Under the pieces are notes generated by a model. The model saw only the letters and a program-made list of their open reading frames with translations. It did no database searches and was not told where the DNA came from. DNA of 12,086 nucleotides from Clostridia bacterium (lineage in GTDB: Bacteria > Bacillota > Clostridia > Christensenellales > Aristaeellaceae). Below are positions 12,034-12,086 of this stretch, piece by piece. Both the position numbers and the translations under genes were made by a program. The stretch lies in assembly GCA_016296675.1 (NCBI GenBank), contig JAEDIV010000085.1, positions 1 to 12,086 on the forward strand, written 5' to 3'. Numbering within the stretch: the first letter of the stretch is position 1; the number at the start of each line of letters is the position of its first letter.

Positions 12034-12086
12034 TCAGATCATCAACAAACCTCCGGGAGAGGTATGGAGAGGGAGCGCACTTCCTC

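Noticed and set aside
12034..12086. Start of another gene or RNA at the right edge
   Set aside because: Only 53 bases, with purine-rich GGGAGAGG stretches but no start codon with supporting frame; not enough sequence to judge.

Overview
The window looks like a chromosomal segment of a low-to-mid GC Firmicute, most likely a gut-type clostridium. Nearly every start has a strong AGGAGG-type ribosome binding site, the promoters match the sigma-A consensus, several intrinsic terminators are present, and the families (YugP-type zinc peptidase, DUF4272, AzlCD, DUF559 cassettes in palindromic ends) are typical of that group. The species assignment is inference. No rRNA, tRNA or CRISPR array was seen.

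Layout. 2-913: the end of an unrecognised gene, open at the left edge. 974-2868: a compact plus-strand operon of membrane zinc peptidase, zinc-ribbon/DUF2007-like protein and polysaccharide deacetylase, closed by a strong terminator. 2968-4395: a DUF4272 protein with its own promoter. 4466-5438: a divergent pair made of an HTH/S24-like regulator (minus) and a small four-cysteine protein (plus), with two good promoters and a palindrome between them. 5483-6166: a minus-strand nucleotidyltransferase.

6213-8341: the most unusual part. Two 483-bp copies of one element, in direct orientation and differing at 3 positions, flank a gene for a 359-residue membrane protein. Each copy has about 50-bp terminal inverted repeats built from hairpins, and carries a DUF559 (Vsr/PD-(D/E)XK-like) endonuclease gene broken by the same two compensating frameshifts. 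Each copy lies in a gap between two minus-strand genes (M20 amidohydrolase, copy 2, membrane protein, copy 1, nucleotidyltransferase).

8365-10736: an M20D amidohydrolase is divergent from an azlC-azlD branched-chain amino-acid exporter pair. This suggests release of amino acids from N-acyl or peptide conjugates, and their export, as neighbouring activities. 10843-11841: a membrane protein resembling BlaR1/M56 sensors but without the HExxH motif. 11851-12033: a nested pair of long inverted repeats. The last 53 bases hold nothing I can identify.
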